In this document: positions 25,697 to 35,032 of the stretch, piece by piece
Position numbering within the stretch: position 1 is the stretch's first letter
Layout of the letters: every line of letters begins with the position of its first letter
NCBI GenBank assembly: GCA_017469265.1
Contig: JAFUGS010000026.1
Location: 35,624 to 99,623 of the forward strand
Direction of reading: 5' to 3'
From: Clostridia bacterium
GTDB taxonomy: Bacteria > Bacillota > Clostridia > Christensenellales > Aristaeellaceae
Length of the DNA: 64,000 nucleotides
Made by a program: the position numbers and the translations under genes
Notes under the pieces: model-generated
Told to the model about the DNA's origin: nothing
The model's database searches: none
Seen by the model: only the letters and a program-made list of their open reading frames with translations

Positions 25697-27091
25697 ATGG
25701 GTGAACAGACGCTGGACAGCCGAGCGTTCTATCGGAAGCTGCGGCAGATGTCGTTTCCCTTTATTTTCCAGAGCCTGATGCTGGCCCTGGTGGCGGCTGG
25801 CGACGCCCTGATGCTGGGCCGGGTCGCCCAGGAAGAAATGACAGCGGTATCCCTGGCTACGCAGGTGCAGTTTGTGCAGAATATGTTCCTCATGGCCATC
25901 ACCGCGGCGGGATCCATTCTCGGCGCCCAGTACTGGGGAAAGGGTGACAGGGATACGCTGCGCAGCCTGTTCATGCTGACGCTGCGCTTCACGGGGCTGC
26001 TGTCCATCCTGTTCTGCGCGGCCTGCGAGCTGATGCCCTCCCAGCTGATGCGGATCTTTACCCATGATGACACCCTGATCACCATCGGCTCCGCGTACCT
26101 GCGGATCGCGGGCTGGTCCTATCTGCTGACCGGAATCTCCCAGAGCTACCTGGCCATGATGAAGGTCACGGATCATGTGCAGCCCACCGCGTGGATCAGC
26201 TCCGGCGCCGTGGTTCTGAACATCCTGCTCAACGCGGTTTTCATCTTCGGCCTGTTTGGCGCGCCGAGGATGGAAGCCCGCGGGGCTGCTCTGGCCACCA
26301 CCCTGTCAAGGGTGGCGGAGCTGGCCCTTTGTATCGGCATTTCCAGCGGAAAAAGCTATATTCATCCGGACTGGCGGAGGCTGTTCAGGGTCGGCCGCCA
26401 GCTGACCAGGGACTTTGCCAGGCAGTGCCTGCCCCTGATGGGCGGCTCCCTTTTCTGGGGGGTGGGATTCACTTCCTATACCGCGATCATGGGGCATATG
26501 GGCGTAGATGCCGCGGCGGCCAATTCTGTGGCCGCTGTTGTGCGGGACCTGATCTGCTGTGCCTGCAACGGCGTGGGAAACGCCGCGGGCATTATGGTGG
26601 GCAATGCCCTTGGCGCCGGAGACCTGGCTACGGGTAAGGCCTATGGTATCAAGCTGAAGAACATCTCCTTCGTGATCGGTTTCGCGTCCATGGCGCTGGT
26701 GCTGGCGGTGACCCCGCTGGCGGTCCGGATGGTGATCCTGACGGATGAAGCGCGGAGCTATCTGACAGGCATGATGATCATCATGGCGGTGTATATGATC
26801 GGCCGCTGCGTCAATACGGTGACGATTAACGGCGTGCTGGACGGCGGGGGCGACACGGTTTTTGACATGTACAGCCTGGCGGTCTGTATGTGGGGGATCG
26901 CCATTCCGCTGGCGCTGCTGGGGGCGTTTGTTTTCCACTGGCCGGTGCTGCTGGTGTATGCCTGCACCTGCCTGGATGAGGTGGGGAAGATCCCCTGGGT
27001 AATGATCCGCTTCCGCAAATACAAATGGGTCCAGAATCTGACCCGGGATCTTCCCGCTTCAGCTTCGGATCAGAATGGGGTGAACGCATGA
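25697..27091 (+). CDS. MATE family efflux transporter
   Basis: 464 residues with about twelve hydrophobic segments; Na+ or H+ driven exporter. Family signs: 'FIFQSLMLALVAAGDALMLGRV', 'GSILGAQYWGKGDRDTLRSLF', the second-half repeat 'GVGNAAGIMVGNALGAGDLATGKAYG', and 'NGVLDGGGDTVFDMYSL'. The stop overlaps the iorA start as ATGA, so it is translated with the oxidoreductase genes, and it may export a product of that pathway (inference). Confidence 0.92.
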   Translation: MGEQTLDSRAFYRKLRQMSFPFIFQSLMLALVAAGDALMLGRVAQEEMTAVSLATQVQFVQNMFLMAITAAGSILGAQYWGKGDRDTLRSLFMLTLRFTGLLSILFCAACELMPSQLMRIFTHDDTLITIGSAYLRIAGWSYLLTGISQSYLAMMKVTDHVQPTAWISSGAVVLNILLNAVFIFGLFGAPRMEARGAALATTLSRVAELALCIGISSGKSYIHPDWRRLFRVGRQLTRDFARQCLPLMGGSLFWGVGFTSYTAIMGHMGVDAAAANSVAAVVRDLICCACNGVGNAAGIMVGNALGAGDLATGKAYGIKLKNISFVIGFASMALVLAVTPLAVRMVILTDEARSYLTGMMIIMAVYMIGRCVNTVTINGVLDGGGDTVFDMYSLAVCMWGIAIPLALLGAFVFHWPVLLVYACTCLDEVGKIPWVMIRFRKYKWVQNLTRDLPASASDQNGVNA

Positions 27092-28887
27092 AAGAATATG
27101 TGATGGGAAATGGAGCCATCGCGCTGGGGGCGCTGGCCGCGGGGGTCAACCTAGTTGCCGGATATCCGGGCACCCCTTCTTCGGAGATCATTGAAACCGT
27201 GGCGAAGTATCCGCACGCGGGCGTCCATCTGGAGTGGTCCGTGAATGAAAAGGCCGCCATGGAGGTGGCCGCGGCGGCTTCCTACAGCGGCGCCAGGACA
27301 CTGGTAACGATGAAACAGATGGGCCTGAATGTGGCGGCGGATCCCCTGATGTCCGTTGCCTACATCGGGGTGAAGGGCGGCATGGTAATCGTCAGCGCGG
27401 ACGATCCCGGCCCCATTTCCTCCCAGACGGAGCAGGATACCCGCCGTTTCGCGGAATTCGCAAGGATTCCGGTTTTCGATCCGTCAACGCCGGAGGAAGC
27501 CTACGGAATGATCCAGGATGCCTTCACGTGTTCGGAGAAGTACGGCACGCCCGTGCTGTTCCGCCCCACGACCCGGGTCTGCCACGCCTACGCCGCCGTG
27601 GAAGTACCGGATCATTTTGAACCGAAGGCATATCCGGGCTTTGAAAAGGACGCGGGCCGCTGGGTCATTTTTCCCCGCCTTTCCTACGCGAACCATGGCA
27701 GGATGGAACAGCGGAACGCGGAGATGGCGGAGGATTTTTCCGGGTACGCGCGCAACAGCGTGGAGGGACCCACGTCGGAAAAAGCGGTCATCACCTCCGG
27801 GGTCAGCTATCCCTATGTGCAGGAAGCCCTGAAAGCTCTGCCGCCGGTCCGGCTGATCCGGATCGCCACGGCCTATCCTTTTCCGGAGACCTTCCTGCGG
27901 CAGGCCCTGAACGGGGTGAAGGAAGTCATCTGCCTGGAGGAGTTGAGCCCCTTCCTGGAGGAAAAGACGCTCCAGACAGCGGGACGGCATCATCTGCCGA
28001 TCCGGGTTTCCGGCAAGCTGGACGGCCGGGTTCCCGCGAACGGGGAAAACAGTGTGGAGCTTTCCCTTGATATCATGCGGGCGTTCCTTGGCGGAGCGGA
28101 GCAGAGCGACGCGCCGGATTTGTCCGACATGCCCCCCCTGCCGGCCCGGCCGCCGGTGCTGTGCGCGGGCTGCCCTCACCGGGCTTCCTTCTATGCGGTG
28201 AAACGGGCCATGCGCGGTAAAAAAGCCTTTTTCTGCGGAGACATCGGCTGTTACACGCTGGGCAACGCCATGCCGCTGGATATGGTGGACACCTGCCTGT
28301 GTATGGGCGCGGGCATTACCATGGCCCAGGGACTGAACCATACCAATCCGGACGCGGTCTGCGTCGCCTTTGTCGGGGATTCCACCTTCTTCGCCTCCGG
28401 AATGACCGGAGTGGTGAACGCGGTGTACAACGAGGCGGATCTGGTGCTCTGCGTGCTGGATAATTCCATCACCGCCATGACCGGCCATCAGCCGCATCCC
28501 GGTACGGGGCGGAACATGATGGGCAACGTGGTGGAAAAGGTAGACATCGAGAAGGTGCTGGCGGGAATCGGCGTCCGGACCGTCCGAACCGTGAACCCGC
28601 TGCGGCTGGAGGAAGCCATTCAGGTGGTGACCGAATGCGCGGCGGAAAAGGGCGTCAAGGCCATGATCTTCAAAGCGCCCTGCGTGGCGCTGAGCCGTCC
28701 GGAGGGAAAGTGCCGCGTGGACGCGGAAAAGTGCGTATCCTGCGGAAAATGCGTCCGGGAGATTGGCTGCCCCGCGCTGATCCTGGATCAGGGCCGGGTC
28801 AGCATTGACCCGAACCTGTGCACGGGCTGCGGCCTGTGCGGGCAGATCTGCCCCATGGGCGCCATCGGAGGTGAAAACCATGCGTAA
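27088..28887 (+). CDS. iorA: Indolepyruvate:ferredoxin oxidoreductase, alpha subunit
   Basis: Converts arylpyruvates plus CoA to arylacetyl-CoA, CO2 and reduced ferredoxin. 599 residues from ATG 27088. N-terminal pyrimidine-binding half (MGNGAIALGALAAGVNLVAGYPGTPSSE, LEWSVNEKAAMEVAAAASYSG), C-terminal TPP half (PVLCAGCPHRASFY, GDIGCYTLG, FVGDSTFFASGMTGVVNAVYN), then two 4Fe-4S motifs (CVSCGKC, CTGCGLCGQICP). It overlaps MATE (ATGA) and iorB (8 bases). Confidence 0.96.
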   Translation: MKEYVMGNGAIALGALAAGVNLVAGYPGTPSSEIIETVAKYPHAGVHLEWSVNEKAAMEVAAAASYSGARTLVTMKQMGLNVAADPLMSVAYIGVKGGMVIVSADDPGPISSQTEQDTRRFAEFARIPVFDPSTPEEAYGMIQDAFTCSEKYGTPVLFRPTTRVCHAYAAVEVPDHFEPKAYPGFEKDAGRWVIFPRLSYANHGRMEQRNAEMAEDFSGYARNSVEGPTSEKAVITSGVSYPYVQEALKALPPVRLIRIATAYPFPETFLRQALNGVKEVICLEELSPFLEEKTLQTAGRHHLPIRVSGKLDGRVPANGENSVELSLDIMRAFLGGAEQSDAPDLSDMPPLPARPPVLCAGCPHRASFYAVKRAMRGKKAFFCGDIGCYTLGNAMPLDMVDTCLCMGAGITMAQGLNHTNPDAVCVAFVGDSTFFASGMTGVVNAVYNEADLVLCVLDNSITAMTGHQPHPGTGRNMMGNVVEKVDIEKVLAGIGVRTVRTVNPLRLEEAIQVVTECAAEKGVKAMIFKAPCVALSRPEGKCRVDAEKCVSCGKCVREIGCPALILDQGRVSIDPNLCTGCGLCGQICPMGAIGGENHA

Positions 28888-29479
28888 GGATATTCTGATC
28901 TGCGGCGTGGGCGGACAGGGAACAGTGCTGGCCTCCCGGATTCTGGCCGCGGCGGCCATGGAGGAGGGAAACACCGTTCACTCCGCCGAAACCATCGGCA
29001 TGGCGCAGCGGGGCGGTTCGGTCACCAGCCATGTCCGGATCGGGGCGGAGGCCCGCGCGCCGATGATCCCCTTTGGCAGCGCGGATCTGCTGCTGGCTTT
29101 TGAGCCGGCGGAGGCGGTGCGGAACCTGAAATATCTTCGGAAAGACGGCATGGCCATCGTGAACACGGCGCCGACCCGCCCGGTGATGGAATCCCTCCAT
29201 CCGACCGGCTACAGCGGGGAGGGGATGACTGCCTATCTCCTGCAAAAATGCTCCTGTATTCTGGTGAACGCGGACGAGGTCTGTGCGCCGTTTGGTTCAT
29301 CCCGCTTCTTCAACATCATCCTGCTGGGTATCGCCGCGGGTTCCGGCAGGCTGGAGCTGTCAAAGGAAACACTGCTCCGGCAAATCGAGAAAAGCGTTCC
29401 CGCCCGTTTCCTGGAGGTAAATCTGCGGGCGTTCCACAATGGATTTGAAATTGGCGAAAGGAAGGAATCATTGTCATGA
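28880..29479 (+). CDS. iorB: Indolepyruvate:ferredoxin oxidoreductase, beta subunit
   Basis: Gamma-type oxidoreductase subunit pairing with IorA. 199 residues from ATG 28880 (GGAGGTGAAAACC upstream, inside iorA). Visible: ICGVGGQGTVLASRILAAAAM (nucleotide/CoA-binding start), AETIGMAQRGGSVTSHVRIG, ADLLLAFEPAEAVRNL and VNADEVCAPFGSSRFFNIILLG. Its stop overlaps the paaK-like start as ATGA. Confidence 0.95.
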   Translation: MRKDILICGVGGQGTVLASRILAAAAMEEGNTVHSAETIGMAQRGGSVTSHVRIGAEARAPMIPFGSADLLLAFEPAEAVRNLKYLRKDGMAIVNTAPTRPVMESLHPTGYSGEGMTAYLLQKCSCILVNADEVCAPFGSSRFFNIILLGIAAGSGRLELSKETLLRQIEKSVPARFLEVNLRAFHNGFEIGERKESLS

Positions 29480-30717
29480 AAATCAATGAAACGCAGCTGG
29501 CCCTCGTGGACCGGCAGATCAAGCGTATCCTGGCCAGCGGAAACTATTACAGCGAGGTATACCGGAAGGCGGGCATCACCGGTGTCTCCTCTCCGGAGGA
29601 TTTTGAAAAGATTCCCTTTACGGACAAGGCGGATCTGCGGAACGCCTATCCGCTGGGAATCCAGGCCGTGCCGGATGAACAGGTGGTGCGGATCCACTCC
29701 TCCTCCGGCACCACGGGCAAGCCGGTCATTATTCCTTATACCGCGAAGGATGTGGCGGATTGGGCGACCATGTTTGCCCGATGCTACGAAATGGCCGGGA
29801 TTACGCCCAGGGACCGGATTCAGATCACGCCCGGATACGGTCTGTGGACCGCGGGCATCGGCTTTCAGGCCGGCTGCGAAAAGCTGGGCGCCATGGCCAT
29901 CCCCATGGGCCCGGGCAACACGGACAAGCAGATCCAGATGATGATTGATCTGGAGTCCACCGTTCTATGCGCCACCTCCTCCTACGCGCTGCTGCTGGCG
30001 GAGGAGATTAACCGGCGGGGCCTGCGGGACAAAATCAGGCTGCGCAAGGGCATCATCGGTTCCGAGCGGTGGAGCGACGCGAAGCGGAACTATATCGCAA
30101 GGGAACTGGGAATTGAACTGTACGACATCTACGGTCTGACGGAAATATACGGGCCCGGCATCGGCATCAACTGCCCCGGGCAGACCGGGATGCATATTTT
30201 CGATGACTTCCTTTATACGGAGATCATTGATCCGAAAACCGGAGAGGTTCTGCCGGATGGCGAAGAAGGAGAGATCGTGATCACCACGCTGGTGAAGGAG
30301 GGGGCGCCGCTGATTCGCTTCCGGACCCATGACCTGTCCCGCATCCTGCCCGGCGTGTGCTCCTGCGGATGCACCAGCCCCCGCCTGGATACAATCCGCG
30401 GCCGCAGCGACGATATGTTCAAGGTACATGGCGTCAACATGTTCCCCAGTCAGGTGGAAGAGATTCTGGGTCAGGTGGATGGCGTATCCAGCGAGTACAA
30501 GATCGATATCGCCCATGATGAATCCATTAACCGGGATATCATCATGGTCACGGCGGAAGCAGAGGGCCGGGTGAGCTTCCCGCAGACCGCGGACCAGATC
30601 CGGACCCTGTTCAAGTCCCGCCTGAACGTGACGCCAAAGGTAGTCATCGTTTCCCTGAACACGCTGCCGCGCTCTGAAAAGAAGACCCGCCGCGTGTTTG
30701 ATCACCGGGAGGAATGA
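29476..30717 (+). CDS. paaK: Phenylacetate-CoA ligase family protein
   Basis: Adenylate-forming enzyme that ligates arylacetates to CoA (or, run with IorAB, could turn arylacetyl-CoA into acid plus ATP). P-loop-like HSSSGTTGKPVIIPYT, 'LYDIYGLTEIYGPGIGINC', 'RFRTHDLSRIL' and 'GRSDDMFKVHGVNMFPSQVEEIL', then C-terminal domain with LPRSEKKTRRVFD. 413 residues, slightly shorter than the usual 430-440 at the N-terminus. The fused position after iorAB is common in anaerobes; which aryl acid is used is not shown. Confidence 0.92.
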   Translation: MKINETQLALVDRQIKRILASGNYYSEVYRKAGITGVSSPEDFEKIPFTDKADLRNAYPLGIQAVPDEQVVRIHSSSGTTGKPVIIPYTAKDVADWATMFARCYEMAGITPRDRIQITPGYGLWTAGIGFQAGCEKLGAMAIPMGPGNTDKQIQMMIDLESTVLCATSSYALLLAEEINRRGLRDKIRLRKGIIGSERWSDAKRNYIARELGIELYDIYGLTEIYGPGIGINCPGQTGMHIFDDFLYTEIIDPKTGEVLPDGEEGEIVITTLVKEGAPLIRFRTHDLSRILPGVCSCGCTSPRLDTIRGRSDDMFKVHGVNMFPSQVEEILGQVDGVSSEYKIDIAHDESINRDIIMVTAEAEGRVSFPQTADQIRTLFKSRLNVTPKVVIVSLNTLPRSEKKTRRVFDHREE

Positions 30718-30718
30718 C

Positions 30719-31099
30719 ATGAGCTTACTGGATAGAATAAAGGCCTGGTTCGGAAAAAAGAACCAGGCGCCGGCCCCGGAACCGGAACTGGCGAAGCCGG
30801 AGCGGATCCGGAAAACATGCAAGGGATGCGGGAAGACCTTCAGGGTGAACCCGGAATGGGAACATATCCCAAACTACTGCAAGGAGTGCAGGCAGCGTTT
30901 CGCGAAAGAAAAGGAAGAGAAGCAGCGGGCCGGCGCGCCCCGAAAGATAAAGCGCACCTGCAAAAAATGCGGGAAGGTGTTTACCTTCCCAAGCACGCTG
31001 GAGCATTACCCCAATTACTGCCTGAACTGCAGGAAATCGCATCAGGCGGCCATGAAGGCGAAATACGGTTCCCCGGTAAAACGGAAAAAGGAAGGATAA
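30719..31099 (+). CDS. Double zinc-ribbon protein
   Basis: 126 residues. After a short amphipathic basic start (MSLLDRIKAWFGKKNQ) come two copies of the same zinc-ribbon unit: CKGCGKTFRVNPEWEHIPNYC..C (about 33-60) and CKKCGKVFTFPSTLEHYPNYC..C (about 80-108), each CX2C-X17-CX2C, sharing EHxPNYCxxC, with basic linkers. Likely binds Zn and perhaps nucleic acid or ribosome; no known name. It starts two bases past the paaK stop, so it is co-transcribed with that group. Confidence 0.8.
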   Translation: MSLLDRIKAWFGKKNQAPAPEPELAKPERIRKTCKGCGKTFRVNPEWEHIPNYCKECRQRFAKEKEEKQRAGAPRKIKRTCKKCGKVFTFPSTLEHYPNYCLNCRKSHQAAMKAKYGSPVKRKKEG

Positions 31100-31102
31100 G
31101 CA

Positions 31103-32815
31103 TTATCCCCGCAGAAGCGCCTCGTAGGTAACGCCGTATTTTTCGGCGATGTCCCTGGCGTAGGAGGAACCTTCCGGCGGCGCGGTTTCCAGCCGGAAGG
31201 AACGCTGATGGCCTTCCGAGCGGACGATCAGAGAACAGGTTCCGGCAAAGTCCGGAGCCTTTTCTGATGCGGTCAGATCCTGAGCCAGTTTATGCATATG
31301 CGTGTTGTAAATGCAGCGGACGCCTTTTTGCAGCAGCGCCCGGACCGCGTCTGTGGCAATGTAGTACCCTTCCTCAAAGGAGGTGGTGGAGAAGGACTCG
31401 TTCAGCAGCATCAGGCTGCGCGCGGTACACCGCTGAAACAGGGCCTTGAACCGCTGGCATTCTTCGCCCAGACGCCCCAGATCCAGGGTCTTGTCCTCAT
31501 CCGCGGGGAAATGGGTGAAGACCCCGTCCGCCGGTGTGTAGACAAACTGTTCTGCGGGCACATACAGCCCTCCCTGGGCCAGCAGAAACAGCTGGCCAAT
31601 GGCCTGGGTCACGGTGGTCTTTCCGCCACGGTTGGCGCCGGTCAGCAGATAAATCCGGTTTTCCGGGCCGAAGGACAGATCATTCCGGACGGTGGAATCC
31701 GGCGTCGTGACCAGGGTCAGCTTCAGATTGTAAAAGCCTTTGGAGGCCATGGACGGAGCGCTTTCGGTGTCCACCGCCTCCGGCAGACAGAAGGTCCAGC
31801 CCTCCCGCCGGCGGTTCTCCCAGTATTCTGCCCAGCGCACGTAATACACCAGCTCAGGGATCAGGTCGGAAACTTCCCGGATGCTGACGGCGGCATACCT
31901 GTTGAGCACCTCCCGCAGCTTTTTGACCAGGCCGGACAGCAGGTGCGTCAGGGCGGAATCCATCGTGCGGGGGATCTCTCTGGCGCCATCCCCGTCCGCC
32001 ACGCGGGACATGGTCATGGCCAGGAGCGGATTCCGCATGGCGAGCGTGGTGCCCGCCATTTCATTGACTTTACTGCCCAGCAGGGACACGCTGCTGTCAG
32101 CGGGCTGCCAGGACATGGAGCCGTTCCATTCCGCGGAAGGCTGCACCTGATCCCGGCGGACCAGCGCGTCCGCGAAATGCTGCAGCAGGCTGGACCGGGT
32201 AAAGGGCTTGCTGTTTACGGAGACCAGACCCGCCTGAATGGGTTCGAAACGCTCGTTCAGATTCAGCCCGACGGTCACGCTCTTCACGCTGTCCGTCGTG
32301 GCCTGCAGCGCGGAAATGTCCTTCTTCAGCCCACCGAAGCCGCTGTCCTCCCAGATGGCGTGAATCCCCTCCCGAAGATCCCGCAGGCCTTCCGACTTCA
32401 GGCTGGCATCCTTCAGGCAGCTCTCCATGGCCTCCACGGTGGTGATGTAATCCCGCAGCTCGTCCAGACGGTGAATCAGATCCCAGACGCCGATGCCTTC
32501 CTCCGAGGATCTGCGGGTCGCGCCAAAATCATTCAGAAATTTGACATGATCCAGCAGGGAGAGCAGCTTCTCCCGAATCTCCGGATGATGGAACAGATCG
32601 TCGAACACCTCCGCCCGGTACCGCGCCACCCGCGCTTCCGGGCTCAGGCTGCGCAGCACCTGCAGGATCATGGCCTGCTCCTTCGGGTCGGCGGTTACCT
32701 TTTCGCAAAGCGTGTCCAGCCCCAGGTCATGGATCGTCTCGTCGGACATGGCCTGGTAGGTAATATGCTCCTGATCCGGAAAAAGGATCGTCAGTTTTGC
32801 GCGCTGCGTCCGCAT
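31103..32815 (-). CDS. MutS-family ATPase lacking mismatch-recognition domain
   Basis: 570 residues from ATG 32815, chosen because GGGGAGG lies ten bases upstream (an ATG at 32842 lacks this). The N-terminal half is a helical lever/clamp-like region; the C-terminal half is the MutS domain V: Walker A GANRGGKTT, SFSTTS signature, and MLLNESF as a Walker B variant in which the usual DE is NE. No domain I and no Smr tail, so neither MutS1 nor MutS2. Role unknown; convergent with the preceding operon (gap of 3 bases). Confidence 0.85.
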   Translation of the reverse strand: MRTQRAKLTILFPDQEHITYQAMSDETIHDLGLDTLCEKVTADPKEQAMILQVLRSLSPEARVARYRAEVFDDLFHHPEIREKLLSLLDHVKFLNDFGATRRSSEEGIGVWDLIHRLDELRDYITTVEAMESCLKDASLKSEGLRDLREGIHAIWEDSGFGGLKKDISALQATTDSVKSVTVGLNLNERFEPIQAGLVSVNSKPFTRSSLLQHFADALVRRDQVQPSAEWNGSMSWQPADSSVSLLGSKVNEMAGTTLAMRNPLLAMTMSRVADGDGAREIPRTMDSALTHLLSGLVKKLREVLNRYAAVSIREVSDLIPELVYYVRWAEYWENRRREGWTFCLPEAVDTESAPSMASKGFYNLKLTLVTTPDSTVRNDLSFGPENRIYLLTGANRGGKTTVTQAIGQLFLLAQGGLYVPAEQFVYTPADGVFTHFPADEDKTLDLGRLGEECQRFKALFQRCTARSLMLLNESFSTTSFEEGYYIATDAVRALLQKGVRCIYNTHMHKLAQDLTASEKAPDFAGTCSLIVRSEGHQRSFRLETAPPEGSSYARDIAEKYGVTYEALLRG

Positions 32816-33017
32816 GATAAGCTGCCTCCCCAAGTCATACATTCCGGCAGACGGCCGGGCGGGAAAATCCTCACGGTTTTTCAGTGGAATGCTTTACAAG
32901 CACTGAGTATAGCATTTTCCGGATATGAAAACAATCATCTCCAAGAAGGAGATGCTTGCATACCGGCGGCTCTGCGGTGTTCCGCTCAAAGGGGGCCATG
33001 GTGTTTTTTGCACAGGC

Positions 33018-33046
33018 TTGCCCAAATGTTTCAAAGGGTTTATGAT
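33018..33046 (+). promoter_or_regulatory. Promoter of the capA-like gene
   Basis: TTGCCC, 17-base spacer, TATGAT; the GTG start is 40 bases downstream. Moderate match only. Confidence 0.45.
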
Positions 33047-33085
33047 GAAAAAGGTTATCGACTCAGAAGACGGAGGAGAAGCGAA

Positions 33086-34222
33086 GTGCGGAAGCAGGGG
33101 AGAAAAATAATCAACACGCGGCAGACAGGAAGACGGGCCGGCGCATGGCTGCTGGCCGCGCTTTTTGTCTTCGGGATATCCCTGCCCGGTTTGCCGGCCC
33201 GGGGTGAAGGAAGATGGAGCACGCTCACGGAAGGGCGGGATACGCTCACGGACAGCTTCCTGGTGGATGAATTCAGCGGTACGGTGACGGCCACTTTTCT
33301 CGGAGACTGCACCCTGGGGGGAGAGGAAAAAAGCCGGAACAGCGCGCTCGGATTTCTCCGGAGAATTAAGGATAACGGAACCGCTTTCCCCATGCGCTTT
33401 CTGAAGGAGCTGACCGCTGCGGACGATCTGACCGTCGCGAACCTGGAAGGCGTGCTGACGGACCGCTCGCTGAAGAAGGTGGAGAAGAAATACAACTTCA
33501 GCGGTCCGACCGCCTTCACGGAAATCCTGACCAGCGGCGGGATCGACGGCGTTACGCTGGCCAACAATCATTCCCATGATTATGGGGACGCGGGCTACGA
33601 GGATACCCAAAACGCGCTGGACGCGGCGGGAATCGGCTGGTTTGGCACGGACGCCCCGGCGGTCTGGACAAATGAGGACGGCCTGAAAATCGGGCTGATC
33701 GGCGTGGCCACGTCCCTGAGCGGAAACCGATACAAGCGGTACAAGGCACAGATGCAGACGCTGAGAGAGCTGGGGTGCGCCGCGGTCATTACGGTGATGC
33801 ACGCCGGCACGGAGTACAGCTATAAGCCGGATGAATACCAGAAGCAGATCGCGCAGCGGGCGATCGCCTGCGGGTCCGACCTGATCATCGGGCACCACCC
33901 GCACGTGGTGCAGGGATATGAAGAAAAGGACGGCGTGCCGATCGTCTACAGCCTGGGAAACTGTTCCTTTGGCGGTACGACCCACGCGAAGGATTCTGAC
34001 GCGCTGGTGGTGCAGGCGGATCTGACTTTTGAGAACAGCGTGCTGAAAGCGGTTCGCCTTCGCTTCTATCCCATTTCCATCACCAGCGATCCCAGGTACA
34101 ACAATTACTCCCCGATGTTTCTGACCGGGGAGGACGCGGAGCGGGTGTTCCGAAAAATGCGGGAATCCACCGGCGTGGATCCCTCCGCTTCCGCGGGAAC
34201 GCCGCCCGGGGCCGCACAATGA
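33086..34222 (+). CDS. CapA-family (PgsA-like) exported metallophosphoesterase-like protein
   Basis: 378 residues from GTG 33086 (GGAGGAG seven bases upstream); the open frame reaches much further up but that part is antisense to the MutS-like gene. A signal anchor (AGAWLLAALFVFGISLPGLPA) precedes a CapA domain: TATFLGDCTLGGE, TVANLEGVLTD, VTLANNHSHDYGDAGYEDTQNAL, IVTVMHAG-like segment, GHHPHVVQGYE and YSLGNCSFGG. CapA proteins act in poly-gamma-glutamate or capsule export; no capB/capC neighbours are present, so the substrate is open. Confidence 0.88.
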   Translation: MRKQGRKIINTRQTGRRAGAWLLAALFVFGISLPGLPARGEGRWSTLTEGRDTLTDSFLVDEFSGTVTATFLGDCTLGGEEKSRNSALGFLRRIKDNGTAFPMRFLKELTAADDLTVANLEGVLTDRSLKKVEKKYNFSGPTAFTEILTSGGIDGVTLANNHSHDYGDAGYEDTQNALDAAGIGWFGTDAPAVWTNEDGLKIGLIGVATSLSGNRYKRYKAQMQTLRELGCAAVITVMHAGTEYSYKPDEYQKQIAQRAIACGSDLIIGHHPHVVQGYEEKDGVPIVYSLGNCSFGGTTHAKDSDALVVQADLTFENSVLKAVRLRFYPISITSDPRYNNYSPMFLTGEDAERVFRKMRESTGVDPSASAGTPPGAAQ

Positions 34223-34229
34223 GTTCCGC

Positions 34230-34955
34230 TTAAAATGACCAGGGCATATAGGCCGCCAGGACGGCCAGCAGGACGGCCGGCAGCATGTTGGCCACCCGTA
34301 CCTTCTTTCCCCAGACCAGGTTCAGCCCGACACAGAAGATGAGGACGGAGCCTACCAGGGAGAGGTACGCCACGGCTGTTTCGGTCATAACCGGCGCCAC
34401 CAGCCGGGCGAGCAGGGTGATGGCTCCTTCAAACAGAAGAACGGGAATGGCGGAGAAGGCGCAGCCCTTTCCCAGGGATGAGGTCATGACCGCGACAATG
34501 ATCAAGTCCAGCACCGCCTTGACCGCCAGGGTGGAATAATCGCCGGAAATGCCGTCCTGGATGGCGCCGACGATGGCCATGGCGCCGATGCAGACGGTGA
34601 GGGACGCGGTCACGAAAGCGTTCACAAACTGACTGTCATTGCTGTTGCCGGTCTTTCGTTTCAGCCATTCTCCAAAGCGCTCGAAGCCCTTCTCAATGCC
34701 GATCAGCTCGCCGATCACGGTTCCCAGGGCGAGGCAGAGCACGACAAGCATGGATTTTCCGCTGAGCAGGCTGCCGCCGTCCACCCGAAGCATTCCCTGC
34801 ATCGCGCCGGCGATGGCGATGAACAGCACGCTGATGCCGCAGGCCTTGGTCAGCGCGTCCTGCTGATCCTGCCGGAACAGTTTTCCGGTAAAATGACCGA
34901 TGATGCCGCCGGCCACGATGGCTGCGCTGTTGATGATGGTTCCAAGTCCGATCAT
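34230..34955 (-). CDS. DUF554-family membrane protein
   Basis: 241 residues with about seven hydrophobic segments. The family start GLGTIINSAAIVAGGIIGHFTGK and the central 'GAMAIVGAIQDGISGDYSTLAVKAVLDLIIVAVM' are characteristic of DUF554 (YdfK-like). Function not known. It is 8 bases from the convergent capA-like stop, with no terminator visible between them. Confidence 0.88.
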   Translation of the reverse strand: MIGLGTIINSAAIVAGGIIGHFTGKLFRQDQQDALTKACGISVLFIAIAGAMQGMLRVDGGSLLSGKSMLVVLCLALGTVIGELIGIEKGFERFGEWLKRKTGNSNDSQFVNAFVTASLTVCIGAMAIVGAIQDGISGDYSTLAVKAVLDLIIVAVMTSSLGKGCAFSAIPVLLFEGAITLLARLVAPVMTETAVAYLSLVGSVLIFCVGLNLVWGKKVRVANMLPAVLLAVLAAYMPWSF

Positions 34956-35000
34956 ATTGAATGCCTTTGCTTTCTAAGAATCAGGAGCCTGAAAAGGAAG

Positions 35001-35027
35001 AAAAAACCGGAGCGGATCCGGTTTTTT
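35001..35027 (-). terminator. Rho-independent terminator after the PAP2 gene
   Basis: Eleven-pair perfect stem AAAAAACCGGA / TCCGGTTTTTT with a five-base loop; the U-run is present on both strands, and on the minus strand it lies six bases after the PAP2 stop codon. Confidence 0.9.
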
Positions 35028-35032
35028 CATGC

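Noticed and set aside
31292-33085. 600-codon upstream extension of the capA-like frame
   Set aside because: It is antisense to the MutS-like gene; the signal sequence and ribosome site place the true start at 33086.
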